A stretch of DNA of 64,000 nt, taken from assembly GCA_022823865.1 (NCBI GenBank), contig JAJEHF010000197.1, forward strand, positions 1 to 64,000, read 5' to 3'. How positions within the stretch are numbered: the stretch's first letter is position 1; each line of letters begins with the position of its first letter. The DNA is from Bryobacterales bacterium. GTDB lineage: Bacteria; Acidobacteriota; Terriglobia; Bryobacterales; UBA6623. The notes beneath the pieces are model-generated. The model searched no databases and had not been told where the DNA came from. It saw nothing but the letters and a program-made list of their open reading frames with translations. Positions 25,064 through 35,600 of the stretch are shown here, in pieces. A program made the translations under genes and the position numbers.

Positions 25064-27538
25064 TCAGAGCTCGCTTAGCTTTTCGTAGAGGTGCCTTCGA
25101 GCGCGACCGATCATGTCAGCCGCCGCGTCCTGATTCTCTGCCGAACCGAAGTTGTCCCGCTCGATCAAATACCCCCAAAGCCGATCGACCCACCGTATAG
25201 CCAATTCCAAATCCTCGCGCACCAGCACTTGCTGCTGCCCGGCAGTCACGTAGACGGCACTGGAATGGGCCATCGCTCGCGTCGTGAGTCCAGGCGCACC
25301 GGGCCCGTACACCCGGGCGGCAAACCAGCTCGATTCACTGACTTGCACCTCTTTTTGCGCTCGCACCGTCAGGGCACCGTCCGCATCGACGCTCCCGATC
25401 ACTCTCCCGTTGTGGATAAACTCCACCCTGTCAAGCGGCGTGCGGGACATGACATCGGCCGTCAGCGTCGCCCGGTACGTCGAACCGGGACGGATCTGGA
25501 TCTCCTCTCCGACTTCGCTGCCGTTCACGTCGAATGTAAGCAGAGGCCCTGTGGTCGCAAACGACCGGCCTTCGCGATACCGCTCGATCCAGCGGTCCCA
25601 GCTCATCGTTCCCCCGACGTGGACATACTGGCGGCTTCCGCCGGGAACTCGGTTGATGCCGCGCCAGTTCGTAAAGGCATCGGTGCCGGCACCGGCGGCG
25701 ACTCGGAAGCCGCAGTTCAGCAAGGTGTACCAAAGCCGATACGCGCTGTCGCCGTAGGGCAGGAGATCGATCGTGTCCAATGCGCCCATGGCGGCTGTCA
25801 CTATGCTCTCCTTGGCACCGAGATTGGTGTCGAACACGTCGCGTGTCGCGCCACCGATCGGATGCATGTAGGTCACCAAGCCGCCCTGCTTGCGAGCCTC
25901 GATCGCGGCCATTGTGTTCAACGGAAAGTCGAAGGGGGAGTCGCTTCCGGGAACACTGGTATAGGAAGGGGGAACCTGGCTCTTGATATTCAAGAAGCCC
26001 ATGTGTCCGAGCGGGTCGCTGTTGCGGTATTCCTGCCCCCAGTACAGGAATCGAAGCGGCGTCGACAGCGGGCTCACTTGGCCGGTGAAAAACTCCTTAT
26101 CGTGAATGAACGCTCCTTGCGCGTTTGCCACGATCATGTTGGCGGCGTTGAGGTCCATGGCTTTCAGCCATGCAAGCGACTGTGCCGGCTGCTGGTAGTA
26201 GCTTCCGAGGTAGTTGGCATGGAAGTGGTTCTCTCCCGAATACCAGCCGCGTTGGTTCCAGTTTGTCCAGCGTTCGAGACTTAGGGTGATTTCGGCAGTG
26301 CCGCCGGCTTCGACATCAACAGTCTTTCCGAGCATCCTGTACTCGAATCCCTTGACCGCAGTGAGTCTCAACGGCCCAGCCGGCACTTCGAACTCCGCCG
26401 AGCCGACTGCGACGAAGAACGCGTCTCGGCGTCCGCCCGGTTCGAGGGGATAGTAGAAAATCGGCTCTCCTTGAGGCGCGTAGCCCTTGCCGTCGGAGGC
26501 CTCGACGTATAGCCGAGCCGCGGCGGGGCGATCCATTTCGTGGACGACGGTCACCCGGATCCTTCCCGAAGGGCGGCGAAATTGCAATCCCTCGATTCGA
26601 ACGTGCTGTGCTTCGCCGCCCGAGACCGGCATCGTGAACACGTCCATGTTGCCGAGCTTGTTTGAGGCGAAAGCGATCCTAGTGCCATCCGCAGAGACTT
26701 CCGGGGAAAGCTCGTGCCGAGGCGTGGCAGTCAGAGCAACCGGCTCGCCTCCGCGGGAAGGCACTCGGTACAGCTCGAAGTTTCCACGCTCATTGATCAC
26801 GTCAGCGGAGTAAATGGAGCCTCCCGTCGGAACGGCGCTCACGCCATCGAGCACCACGATGTCTTCAGGCACGTAGCGGGTGAGAGGGAGTTGGACGGTG
26901 AATCCGTCGAGTCGAGCGGGAAGCGACCAGACTTGCGGCGCTCCGACGCGCTGCGCGGCGAAAAGGATCGCTTCCGCACCGCCGGAAGCCTCGACCCATG
27001 GGCCTGCCGGATTGCGCTGGGGCCTGGTGTGCAATGGCTTCGCAACTCCCGATTTCGGGTCGATCGCGTGCAACAGTGCACCTTGGCCGGGGACCAGCAG
27101 CGCACAAAAGATCTTGGTCCCGTCGTGGGACCACGCCGGAGTGCCGGCCGTGACGTGGGGCAGGTCCAGCACTCGCTCGGCACCGGTCTCGGCCTCTATG
27201 ATCGCCAGCTTTCCCCCGACCTTGGCGAATCGGCCGCGTGGGTTCTGCCCGACGATGTACGCAACGGAAGCGCCGTCAGGCGACCAAGCGGGATGCTCGT
27301 GGAAACCCTTGGACGATGAGAGCTGGGCAGCTACGCCGCCATTTGGGTCAACAGTCCATATGCTGCCGAAGAGCGAGAACGAAAGGCGCTTGCCATCGGG
27401 TGACCACGACGGATCGCTCGCACCCCAAGCAAGGGCATCGGAATCAGCAGCGGCTGTCGCAGGCCCGGAACGCAGCCCGATGGCAACCCAGACGAGCAAT
27501 AGCAGCACCGATACCGTTGCAACCCTTGCACGATCCAT
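25064..27538 (-). CDS. Exported TolB-propeller plus CehA/McbA-type (PHP-like) metallohydrolase
   Basis: 824 aa. A signal peptide (VSVLLLLVWVAIGLRSGPATA) is followed by PD40 blades to about residue 330 (SPDGKRLSFS, SPDGASVAY, SADGTRIAF). The C-terminal half is a CehA/McbA-like metallohydrolase: RGWYSGENHFHANYLGSY opens the domain with likely metal His residues, then GGLVTYMHPIGGA, and later AGAGTDAFTNWRGINRVPGG. The fusion joins a sensor/binding propeller to a hydrolase of the PHP/amidohydrolase type. The substrate is unknown; named relatives cleave carbaryl or modify peptides. Divergent from a CRTAC1 gene 152 bp away. Confidence 0.82.
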   Translation of the reverse strand: MDRARVATVSVLLLLVWVAIGLRSGPATAAADSDALAWGASDPSWSPDGKRLSFSLFGSIWTVDPNGGVAAQLSSSKGFHEHPAWSPDGASVAYIVGQNPRGRFAKVGGKLAIIEAETGAERVLDLPHVTAGTPAWSHDGTKIFCALLVPGQGALLHAIDPKSGVAKPLHTRPQRNPAGPWVEASGGAEAILFAAQRVGAPQVWSLPARLDGFTVQLPLTRYVPEDIVVLDGVSAVPTGGSIYSADVINERGNFELYRVPSRGGEPVALTATPRHELSPEVSADGTRIAFASNKLGNMDVFTMPVSGGEAQHVRIEGLQFRRPSGRIRVTVVHEMDRPAAARLYVEASDGKGYAPQGEPIFYYPLEPGGRRDAFFVAVGSAEFEVPAGPLRLTAVKGFEYRMLGKTVDVEAGGTAEITLSLERWTNWNQRGWYSGENHFHANYLGSYYQQPAQSLAWLKAMDLNAANMIVANAQGAFIHDKEFFTGQVSPLSTPLRFLYWGQEYRNSDPLGHMGFLNIKSQVPPSYTSVPGSDSPFDFPLNTMAAIEARKQGGLVTYMHPIGGATRDVFDTNLGAKESIVTAAMGALDTIDLLPYGDSAYRLWYTLLNCGFRVAAGAGTDAFTNWRGINRVPGGSRQYVHVGGTMSWDRWIERYREGRSFATTGPLLTFDVNGSEVGEEIQIRPGSTYRATLTADVMSRTPLDRVEFIHNGRVIGSVDADGALTVRAQKEVQVSESSWFAARVYGPGAPGLTTRAMAHSSAVYVTAGQQQVLVREDLELAIRWVDRLWGYLIERDNFGSAENQDAAADMIGRARRHLYEKLSEL

Positions 27539-27690
27539 AGTGACTGGATTCTACCGAATGCGGCTGTGGTTCGCTGCTTGATTCAGTCACCGTTCGCGGG
27601 CCGAGAGACATGTTTCAGCACTCGGACTAAACGCGACGCTACTGTGGAAGTGTCGGGACCGTACCGGGGCGAGGGCGGGGCCGCTGGGCT

Positions 27691-29511
27691 ATGGTAGGAA
27701 TCTGGACGGCACCAAGGCCCGTGCCCCCTGATCGAATTCCTGATTTGTGCCGACGCTTGGCAGCATGGCCTCGAACGAGCCTGCCGTACTTGCGTTGCTC
27801 TTTCCCCGTCTTGGCATTGGCCCTCGGGCTGCCCGCCGAGATTCCGGGCGGGTCCGCCGAGTATGTGGATATAGCCCCTTCAGCGGGGCTGCGCGCCCCG
27901 GTCACCTTCGGGAGCGCGACAGAAAGCAACTACATCTTGGAGACCACGGGCACCGGTGCCGCAGTGCTTGACTTTGACCGAGACGGAGACAACGACATCT
28001 TCGTCGTGAACGGCACCACCTTCCCGCTGGCTGAAGCAGGCAAGAGCCCGCCGTCAATGCTCTACGTGAACGACGGCCGAGGCCACTTCACCGAGTCGGC
28101 GCTCGAAATGGGGCTCACAGCAAGGGGCTGGGGGCAGGGCGTGTGCGTGGGCGACTTTGACAACGACGGCTGGGACGATCTGGCTGTCACCTACTTCGGC
28201 TCGAACGTGCTCTACCGCAATCAGAAAGGCAGGTTCGTGGACTCTAGCGAGGGACTCGCCCAGCCGGCCGATTCGCGCAGGTGGGGTGCCGGCTGTGCCT
28301 TCTTGGACTACGACCAAGATGGCTTGCTGGACCTGTTCGTGAGCAATTACGTCGACTTCGATCCGGAGAATACGCCCAAGCCCGGCTCCTCAGGGGCCTG
28401 CGAGTGGAAGGGCATCCCGGTCATGTGCGGCCCCCGAGGGCTTCCACGCGCGACCAACCTGCTGTATCGGAATCTGGGAGACGGTCAATTCGAGGATGTT
28501 TCTGCGTCCGCTGGAATCCTCGAGGCGGGTGGGCGCTACGGGCTCGGCGTGATCGCGGCAGACTTCGACATCGACGGCGACATCGACATCTACGTCGCTT
28601 GCGACATGACGCCTAGCCTGCTGTATCGCAACAACGCCGACGGCACCTTCACGGACATCGGCTCCGAAGCCGGCGTGGCCTATAGCGCCGACGGCCAGCT
28701 CCAAGCCGGGATGGGAGTGGCCGTGGCCGACTACGATGGCAACGGCTTCCTCGACATCGCGAAGACGAACTTCTCGGGCGATTTGCCGTCGCTCTACAAC
28801 AACGAAGACGGGGTCTTCTTCGAGGATCTTGCGTTTGAAGCCGGGCTCGGGGCGCACCAGCTCCTTGGCTGGGGGGCGCTCTTCATCGACGCCGACGAAG
28901 ACGGCCTGCCCGACTTGATGCTCGCCAACGGCCACGTATACCCAGAGGTGGACAGCGCCGACATCGGCGAGACCTACCGGCAGCCGACCCTCCTGTTCAG
29001 GAACTTGGGCGCGGGGCGGTTCCAAGATGTCTCGGACGCGTCCGGGCCCGCACTGGAAGTCCCTCGGCCGGCCCGCGGCCTGGCATCCGGGGACTTGGAC
29101 GGCGATGGCCATCCGGAAGTTGTCATCGTCAACGTGAACCAACCGCCAACGCTGTTGAAGAACGTTCCCGACGGCACGAATGCGATCGTGGTCAAGTTGG
29201 TTGGCGTTGAGTCGAATCGCAGCGCGATCGGGGCCCGAGTGGAGGTTTCGGCCGGGCAAAGCCGACAGGCTCAGGCTGTCGCGGGCGGCGGGAGCTACTA
29301 TTCGCAGAGCGACTCAGCCCTGTACTTCGGACTCGGCCAGGCGCGCGAGGTTGAGGCGGTTCGCGTGACGTGGCCTCGCGGTCTGAGGCAGGAGTGGACG
29401 CGCTTGGATGCCAACAGTCGCTACGTCCTCACGGAGGGGTCTGCGGAACTCGAGTCTGCGGCTCTGATCCGCCCCCAAGAGGCGGGCTCGAAGCCAGCTC
29501 CGACACAGTAG
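27691..29511 (+). CDS. CRTAC1-family exported FG-GAP/VCBS propeller with ASPIC/UnbV domain
   Basis: About 606 aa; the exact start is uncertain because the ATG at 27691 lacks a ribosome site. A hydrophobic segment (SFPVLALALGLPAEIPGGSA) could serve for export. Repeats with DFDRDGDND, DFDNDGWDD, DYDQDGLLD, DFDIDGDID, DYDGNGFLD, DADEDGLPD and DLDGDGHPE mark the calcium-binding FG-GAP propeller. The C-terminus has the ASPIC/UnbV signature (SNRSAIGARVEVSAG, GGGSYYSQSDSALYFGLG). It resembles the protein at 10368-12008 throughout but has no TPR partner gene here. Confidence 0.87.
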   Translation: MVGIWTAPRPVPPDRIPDLCRRLAAWPRTSLPYLRCSFPVLALALGLPAEIPGGSAEYVDIAPSAGLRAPVTFGSATESNYILETTGTGAAVLDFDRDGDNDIFVVNGTTFPLAEAGKSPPSMLYVNDGRGHFTESALEMGLTARGWGQGVCVGDFDNDGWDDLAVTYFGSNVLYRNQKGRFVDSSEGLAQPADSRRWGAGCAFLDYDQDGLLDLFVSNYVDFDPENTPKPGSSGACEWKGIPVMCGPRGLPRATNLLYRNLGDGQFEDVSASAGILEAGGRYGLGVIAADFDIDGDIDIYVACDMTPSLLYRNNADGTFTDIGSEAGVAYSADGQLQAGMGVAVADYDGNGFLDIAKTNFSGDLPSLYNNEDGVFFEDLAFEAGLGAHQLLGWGALFIDADEDGLPDLMLANGHVYPEVDSADIGETYRQPTLLFRNLGAGRFQDVSDASGPALEVPRPARGLASGDLDGDGHPEVVIVNVNQPPTLLKNVPDGTNAIVVKLVGVESNRSAIGARVEVSAGQSRQAQAVAGGGSYYSQSDSALYFGLGQAREVEAVRVTWPRGLRQEWTRLDANSRYVLTEGSAELESAALIRPQEAGSKPAPTQ

Positions 29512-29547
29512 GCCGACGTCGCCGTCAAGTGAGAGCCCGAGCCGGGC

Positions 29548-30837
29548 TCACCGCCGCCGACGGATTCGGGGACGGAGCTGGTTCTGCCAGCTCTTGTAGT
29601 CGGCAAGCAGCGCTTGGACGATCATCGGCTGATTCGGGGCTAGATCGCGGGTCTCGCTGAGGTCCGCCTCTAGGTCGTAGAGTTCGATGCCACCCTTGTC
29701 GGCCAATAGTTTCCAGCGCCCCTTGCGGATCGCCCAGCCGGTATCGGAATCCTTGTCAATCCAACTCCAGTACAGCGCCTCGTGGAGAGGTCGATCCAAC
29801 TGTCCCGTCAGGGCAGGCAGAATGTCGCGGCTGTCCAGTTGGAGTCCAGCGGGAGGCTCAATGCCGGCCGTGGCGAGTACGGTGGAAAACACGTCGATGG
29901 AGATCACGGGTTCGTCAGAAACGGTTCCTGCCGGAATCGTTCCTGGCCACCGCAACAGGAACGGCACGCGAAGGCCGCCTTCGTACACGCTGTGCTTGAA
30001 GTTTCGCAGGGCGCCGTTGTTCGCCGTCGTGCCTCGAGCGCCGCCGTTGTCGGACAAGAAGATGACCAGGGTGTTGTCGGACAGATCGAGGCGGTCCAAC
30101 GTGTCGAGAATCGCTCCCACGCCCTCGTCCATGATCGCGAGCATGGCCAGGTAGGTGTTGCGCTCCGGGTCTGGGCTCGAATAGCGCCGAACATAGTCCT
30201 CCGGTGCCTGAAGTGGGTTGTGGACGGCGTTATAAGGCACGTAGGCGAAGAGCGGCCGGTTCCGGTTGTCCTCGATGAACGCTATCGTCTCCTTCGTGAT
30301 ATTTCTCGTCAGGTAGCCTGTGTCGTCTATCGGCGACCGGTCGCGGTAGATCGAGCGGACGTCGTCCGAGATGGCGAGGTCGAAATAGTCGTGCCCGCCG
30401 TGCCCCAGAAATCCGTAGAACGTGTCGAAGCCCCGCTCCAGCGGACGGTACGGAGGTGCGTAGCCCAAATGCCACTTGCCGAAGACGCCGGTAGCGTAAC
30501 CGTGGTCGCCGAGGATCTCTGCGAGTGTGGTCTCAGACCTCGGCAGCCCCGCCCGCGAATCAGAAGCAGTGTAGAAGCCGAATTTCTGCTGGTACCGGCC
30601 TGTGAGCAGGCCGGCCCGGGTCGGCGCACAGACAGGACAGCTCGCGTATCCGCTGGTCATGCGTGCGCCCTCGCGGGCGATACGATCCAGGTTCGGAGTC
30701 CGGACCTCGTCGGGGTGCGGGTAGCAGCTGATGTCCGCGTAGCCTTGGTCGTCAGAGACGATCAAGACCACGTTCGGAGCCGCGCCAGCCACCGCAGTGA
30801 CGATGAGAGGAGCCAATGATCTGAACAGGGCTTTCAT
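29548..30837 (-). CDS. Secreted sulfatase (arylsulfatase A-like)
   Basis: 429 aa. Signal peptide (LFRSLAPLIVTAVAGAA), then NVVLIVSDDQGYADI with the metal-binding Asp pair (29-30). The active-site motif CAPTRAGLLTG has Cys70, the formylglycine precursor, and Arg74. GKWHLGY, a DNGG segment and a C-terminal LYDLEADLSETRDLA complete the S1 sulfatase pattern. It hydrolyses sulfate esters, probably of algal or host glycans, outside the cytoplasm. Maturation needs a formylglycine-generating enzyme not found in this window. Its ATG overlaps the stop of a PQQ-propeller remnant (ATGA). Confidence 0.92.
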   Translation of the reverse strand: MKALFRSLAPLIVTAVAGAAPNVVLIVSDDQGYADISCYPHPDEVRTPNLDRIAREGARMTSGYASCPVCAPTRAGLLTGRYQQKFGFYTASDSRAGLPRSETTLAEILGDHGYATGVFGKWHLGYAPPYRPLERGFDTFYGFLGHGGHDYFDLAISDDVRSIYRDRSPIDDTGYLTRNITKETIAFIEDNRNRPLFAYVPYNAVHNPLQAPEDYVRRYSSPDPERNTYLAMLAIMDEGVGAILDTLDRLDLSDNTLVIFLSDNGGARGTTANNGALRNFKHSVYEGGLRVPFLLRWPGTIPAGTVSDEPVISIDVFSTVLATAGIEPPAGLQLDSRDILPALTGQLDRPLHEALYWSWIDKDSDTGWAIRKGRWKLLADKGGIELYDLEADLSETRDLAPNQPMIVQALLADYKSWQNQLRPRIRRRR

Positions 30838-30980
30838 GCTCGATTACCGCTTCGGCCGGAACTCACTGCTAGATTCTCGCCGATGCAGAGCCGCTCGCGT
30901 CGGTTGCGGAGGAAAAGCGTGTTGCCGGCGATGACTGGCGATGAGACGAACATCGCGTCACGAATCGGGTTGATCGAGAG
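30834..30980 (-). pseudogene. 3' remnant of a PQQ-binding-like beta-propeller gene
   Basis: The translated minus-strand segment DAMFVSSPVIAGNTLFLR followed by NRRERLCIGE closely matches the end of the intact PQQ-like protein at 41485-42795 (FFISSPVIVDGKLYLR, then DELFCISSS). Only the last ~40 residues remain; upstream the frame runs into unrelated sequence before the GNAT gene. Its TGA overlaps the sulfatase ATG, so the two were probably once co-translated. Confidence 0.6.
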
Positions 30981-31060
30981 CGACTGGAACGGCATGTCGG
31001 TCCGAGCCGACATGTCGCTTCGCGCTCTCGGTCCGGTCTTCTCGCAAGACGGAATCACGC

Positions 31061-31597
31061 TCAGGTCCGTCCCTCTGCCTTGTCCGGACTCTGATCGAAA
31101 CGCAGGAGCATCACAACCGACTCCGTGCCCACCCGGTTGATGATCGGGCTCGCCGACCTTCTCCGAAATCCCAGCCGTTCATACAGACGAATCGCCGGAT
31201 TGTCGAGTCTGACGCTCAGGCTCACTCCGGAGTAGCGGGTCTGACACAGGCTCAGCAGAGCTTGCAGCGTCTTCGTGCCCACTCCCAGCCCTCGGGCCGG
31301 GGCGATCGTCCCGACTGCGAGTTCTGGAATGTTTTCGCCCACATAGTCGGCTCCTGCCTCCTCGCGGGAGAAGAGCCGCACCCACGCGCAGCTTACCGGG
31401 TGCCCGAAGCTGTCCGACTCCGCCACGACGCCGAGATCGCCTTGCCGGCCCCAGTTCTGCCAGTATCTCGTCAGCTCATGGTCACGCAGGGCCTTTTGAA
31501 TCGGCTCTCCGGATTCCTGCATGCGGGCGGCTAGGGTTAGAAAGCTGAAGATCAGGGTCGATTCGCTCGGCAATACAGTCCGAATCTGGACGTCCAT
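31061..31597 (-). CDS. GNAT-family N-acetyltransferase
   Basis: 178 aa from ATG 31597. The acetyl-CoA binding motif appears as GTIAPARGLGVGTKTLQALL near residue 110, followed by SLSVRLDNPAIRLYERLGF, the usual motif B. The acceptor substrate is unknown; the fold also covers aminoglycoside, ribosomal-protein and small-molecule acetylases. Not clearly in an operon: 216 bp separate it from the ANTAR gene upstream, and a gene remnant lies downstream. Confidence 0.82.
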   Translation of the reverse strand: MDVQIRTVLPSESTLIFSFLTLAARMQESGEPIQKALRDHELTRYWQNWGRQGDLGVVAESDSFGHPVSCAWVRLFSREEAGADYVGENIPELAVGTIAPARGLGVGTKTLQALLSLCQTRYSGVSLSVRLDNPAIRLYERLGFRRRSASPIINRVGTESVVMLLRFDQSPDKAEGRT

Positions 31598-31813
31598 TAC
31601 TTGGGCGGAGTGTATCACGGTAAAGGACGGTGACTCCCTGCACCGCAGACGCGGCGGACGGCGCCCCTCGGCTCGGGAACCCGACCCTCGGACTACGGTT
31701 CGGCTAGCGCCAGAAAAGTGAAATGCCCGCCGACTGGCGGGACGCCAGCCAGCGCTGCACGGCAGCGGTTGGCACGAAGCGCCTGACACCGAATTCGCGA
31801 CGGGACGTTACCG

Positions 31814-32560
31814 CTATTTCTCGGGTTGGGCGCGCCGGAGATCGTCCGAGAGCACCACGGCCTCAGCGACTTGCTTCATCGGCATGCGCCGGCGCCTGCT
31901 CTCCTGTTGCAGCTTTAGGTACGACTGCTCCTCCGTAAAGCCGAGATCCCGTTGCAGGATCCCCTTGGCCCTCTCGATCAGCTTTCGCGTGGCCAGCTGT
32001 CCGGTAAGCTTCGCGACTTCGGAGTCTAGCCGCGCCCGTTCGATCTCGGCTCCGACTAGGTGGCCGATCGTCGAAACCAGCTTTGTCTCTTGCTGGGAGT
32101 GCTCGTGGCACTGGCAGTGCTGCAGGTTCAGCACGCCGATCAGGCGTCCTCCAGCGAGGATCGGAACCGACAGAAAGGCCTCGAATCCGTCTTCGGGGAG
32201 CTGGCTGAACAGGCGGAAACGCTCGTCGCGCATCGCTCCGCGAGGAATCGCGACGGCTTCCCGGTTCTGGGCCACCCAGCCGGTGATGCCGTCGCCCAGG
32301 GGAATGCGGAGGTTGCCGACCGACTCCGGATGCGGGTTCTTGGACGCGCGCAGGACAAGCTGGTCGTCTTCGAGTACGTAGATGAAGCACGAGTCCGCGC
32401 CGACCACGTCGTTGAGGAATTCGACGATCTGTCCGAGCACCTCGTTCAGCGGGTCGGCAACGGCCAGGCGCCCAGTGATTCGGTGCAGGAACTCGAGATG
32501 CGCGTCCCCGTCGAGGCCGCTCTCTCCATCCACCGGCTCCGCCGTCGATCTCCGATTCAT
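31814..32560 (-). CDS. GAF-ANTAR transcription antiterminator of the nitrate/nitrite island
   Basis: 248 aa. A GAF sensor domain (about residues 20-175: VVGADSCFIYVLEDDQLVLRAS, GITGWVAQNREAVAIPRG, LSVPILAGGRLIGVLNLQHC) is followed by an ANTAR RNA-binding domain at about 183-240 (TRKLIERAKGILQRDLGFTEEQSYLKLQ). ANTAR proteins stabilise paired RNA hairpins to prevent termination; NasR of Klebsiella does this for nitrate-assimilation genes. The start at 32560 has GAGGAGG 8 nt upstream and is preferred to a GTG at 32593. It lies 80 bp downstream of nirB on the same strand, probably one transcript. Which ligand GAF senses is unknown. Confidence 0.85.
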   Translation of the reverse strand: MNRRSTAEPVDGESGLDGDAHLEFLHRITGRLAVADPLNEVLGQIVEFLNDVVGADSCFIYVLEDDQLVLRASKNPHPESVGNLRIPLGDGITGWVAQNREAVAIPRGAMRDERFRLFSQLPEDGFEAFLSVPILAGGRLIGVLNLQHCQCHEHSQQETKLVSTIGHLVGAEIERARLDSEVAKLTGQLATRKLIERAKGILQRDLGFTEEQSYLKLQQESRRRRMPMKQVAEAVVLSDDLRRAQPEK

Positions 32561-32640
32561 CGGATCGACCTCCTCGATCGTTTCAACTCTCACTCCAAGT
32601 CCATCCTTCCCAACGTGGCGTCAACTTCTCCTCATCCAGC

Positions 32641-35600
32641 TCAGGTGCAGGCAGCGCAAGCCTGTGCAGCTGCAGCGTCTCCCGCCTGGATCAAGTGCAG
32701 CGGCGTTGCGAGCAGCGCGTCAAGCTGTCGCTCCGGGGGAATCAGCACGTACACCCCGTCGCCTGCAACCCGCACGGGAAAGACCTTCAGCGCGTAGGGT
32801 TCGCCCGAAAGGCACTCGCCCGTGTCTAGCGAAAATGGCTTCTTGTGCAGCGGGCAGGTGACCTTGGGCGAGAGCCCGGCGCTGCCCGCGATGCCCCTGG
32901 CCAGCACGAAGGCGTTCTTGTGCGGGCACATGTTCTGACAGGCCCGCCACTGGCCCCTGTCGGTCAGGTTGAAGACTGCGATCTGAGTCTCGCCGACCTT
33001 CACCGCCGCACCTCCGTTCCGCGGGAAGTCGGCAACCCTGCCAACCCGGACCCATTCGAGCTTGCGCCCGCGCTGCGGCCCCCCGGCTGCTCTCGACTCG
33101 CCCAGAGTCCGCCCCCCGGGAAGCTTGATCTGCTCGAGCTTCACTCCATCCTTCGGCCAATCGGCTGGGCGGGACTGCCCGCGCTCGGGAACAATCTCGA
33201 TGCCCGAGTCCGTCTCGTCGGTGTTGACGAACTGCCGGAACAGCTTCCTCCGCTCGGGGTCTTCCACCACTTCCTTCCACTCGCAGCGGTAGCTGTCGAC
33301 GAGAAACTGCATGCGCCGCTCTAGCTCATCGCAGATGCCGAGCCTGTCGCGGACGACCACGTCCTTGATGCGCTCGATGCCGCCCTCGAGCTGCTCAATC
33401 CAGACCGACGTGCGGGTCAGCTTGTCCGCAGTCATGATGTAGTACATGAAGAAGCGGTCGATGTATCGGATCGCTGTCTCCTCGTCGAGGGAGGAAGCGA
33501 GCAAGTCGCCGTGCCGGGGCTTTGCCCCGCCGTTCCCGCAGACGAAGAGGTTGTATCCGGTCTCGGTCGCGACCAGACCGATGTCTTTCGATTGCGCCTC
33601 GGCGCACTCGCGAACGCAGCCGGACACCGCGCCCTTGACCTTGTGCGGCGCGCGGATGCCGCGGTAGCGCTTCTCGATGCGGACAGCGAGCCCGACCGAA
33701 TCCTGGACCCCGTAGCGGCACCACGTGGTGCCGACGCAGCTCTTGATCGTGCGCAGCGCCTTGCCATAGGCGTGCCCGCTCTCGAAGCCCGCCTCGATCA
33801 GCTCCTCCCAGATGGAAGGCAGCTGGTGCACCTGGGCCCCGAACAGGTCGACCCTTTGGCCGCCCGTGATCTTCGTGTACAGGCCGTACTTCTTGGCCAC
33901 CGTGCCGAGGGCGATCAGCTTGGCGGGAGTGATCTCGCCGCCCGGCACGCGCGGCACGATGCTGTAGAGGCCGCCGCGCTGCATGTTTGCCAGAAACCGG
34001 TCGTTGGTGTCCTGGAGCGTGTGGTGGGAGGGGTCGGTGATGCTCTCGTTCCAAAGCGATGCGAGGATCGAGGTCACGGCCGGCTTGCAGATTTCGCAGC
34101 CGTATCCCTGCCCGTGATCCCGGATGACCTCTTCGAAGGTCCGGATCCCCTTGACCTTGATGATTTCGAACAGGTCCTGCCGGGTGTACTCGAAATGCTC
34201 GCAGAGGCTCTTCCGCACCGCCTTGCCCGCGGCCTCGAGCTCGGCGTTCAGCAGGCCGGTCACCATCGGGACGCATCCGCCGCAGCCCGTCCCGGCCGTC
34301 GTGTGTTCCTTAACGGCTCCGACCGTCGCCAGATCGTGCTCGCGGATCGCCGAGCAGATCGCCCCCTTTGTGACGCTATTGCAGAAACAGACCTGCGCGT
34401 CGTCCCCGATGCCGCTGGAAATGTCGGCTGCTCCTTCGCCGCCAACGCCCGCAAGGCGCGCGGGTTCGAACGGCAGATCTTCGTCGGACTCGGCCAGGGC
34501 CGACAGCTCGGAGTATCCGGAGGCATCGCCAACCAGCACGCCTCCGACCAGCCTTTTCCCGTCGGCGCTGAAGAGCAGCTTCTTGTAGACGCCGGCGAAC
34601 GGGTCGTCCACCACGAGCGGAACAGCGGATTCGGCCGGGGCCTCGTAGTCGCCGAAGCTGGCAACGTCGACGCCCATCAGCTTCAGCTTCGTCGAGAGCT
34701 TCGCTCCCTCGAAGCGCACATCCCTGCCCGCTAGGCGGCCCGCCGTTACGTCGGCCATCTCCCAGCCTGGAGCGATCAGACCGTAGATGGTGCCGCGGTG
34801 CAAGGCGGCCTCGCCGATCGCGTAGATGTCGGGATCGGTGGTACGCAGCTCGTCGTCGACGGAGATGCCGCCACGCGGCCCGACTTCCAGTCCGCAGTCC
34901 CGGGCCAGCTCGTCACGCGGCCGGATCCCGGCGGAGACAATGATCATGTCCACGTCGAGACCTCCACCGCCCGAGAACTGCATTCCGGTGACGCGGCCGT
35001 TGCCCAGAACGCCTTGCGTGGCCTTGTGCAAGTGCACGCGGACTCCTAGGGCCTCGATCTGGCGCACGAGCAGGTGTGATCCCGCCTCGTCGATCTGACG
35101 AGGCATGAGGCGCGAGGCGAACTCGACGACATGGGTTTCGAGCCCGAGGTCGTAGGCGGCCTTGGCCGCTTCCAATCCGAGGAGTCCGCCGCCGATGACC
35201 GCGCAGCTGCGGGCGTGCTTGGCGTACTCAATGATGGCGTCGAGGTCCTCGATCGTGCGGTAGACGAAGACCCCGCGCTTGTCGATGCCCTCGATGGGCG
35301 GAACGAACGGTCGCGAGCCGGTCGCGAGGACGACGCAGTCGTAGGGGATATCCAAGCCCGCTTCCGAGACGACCGTTCGACGCGAGCGATCGATCCGCCG
35401 GGCGCGGTCTCCCACGTGGAGCTGGATTCCGTTCTCGCGATACCACTCGATGCGCGCTACGGCCAGCTTGGCGGGATCCCTGTGGTCAAAGTAGGACGTG
35501 AGATGGACGCGGTCGTAAGCAGGCCGGGGCTCCTCGCAGAAGGCGACGATGCCGTAGTCGCGGCCGCCGTCGAATTCAACCAGCTTCTCGCAGAAGCGGT

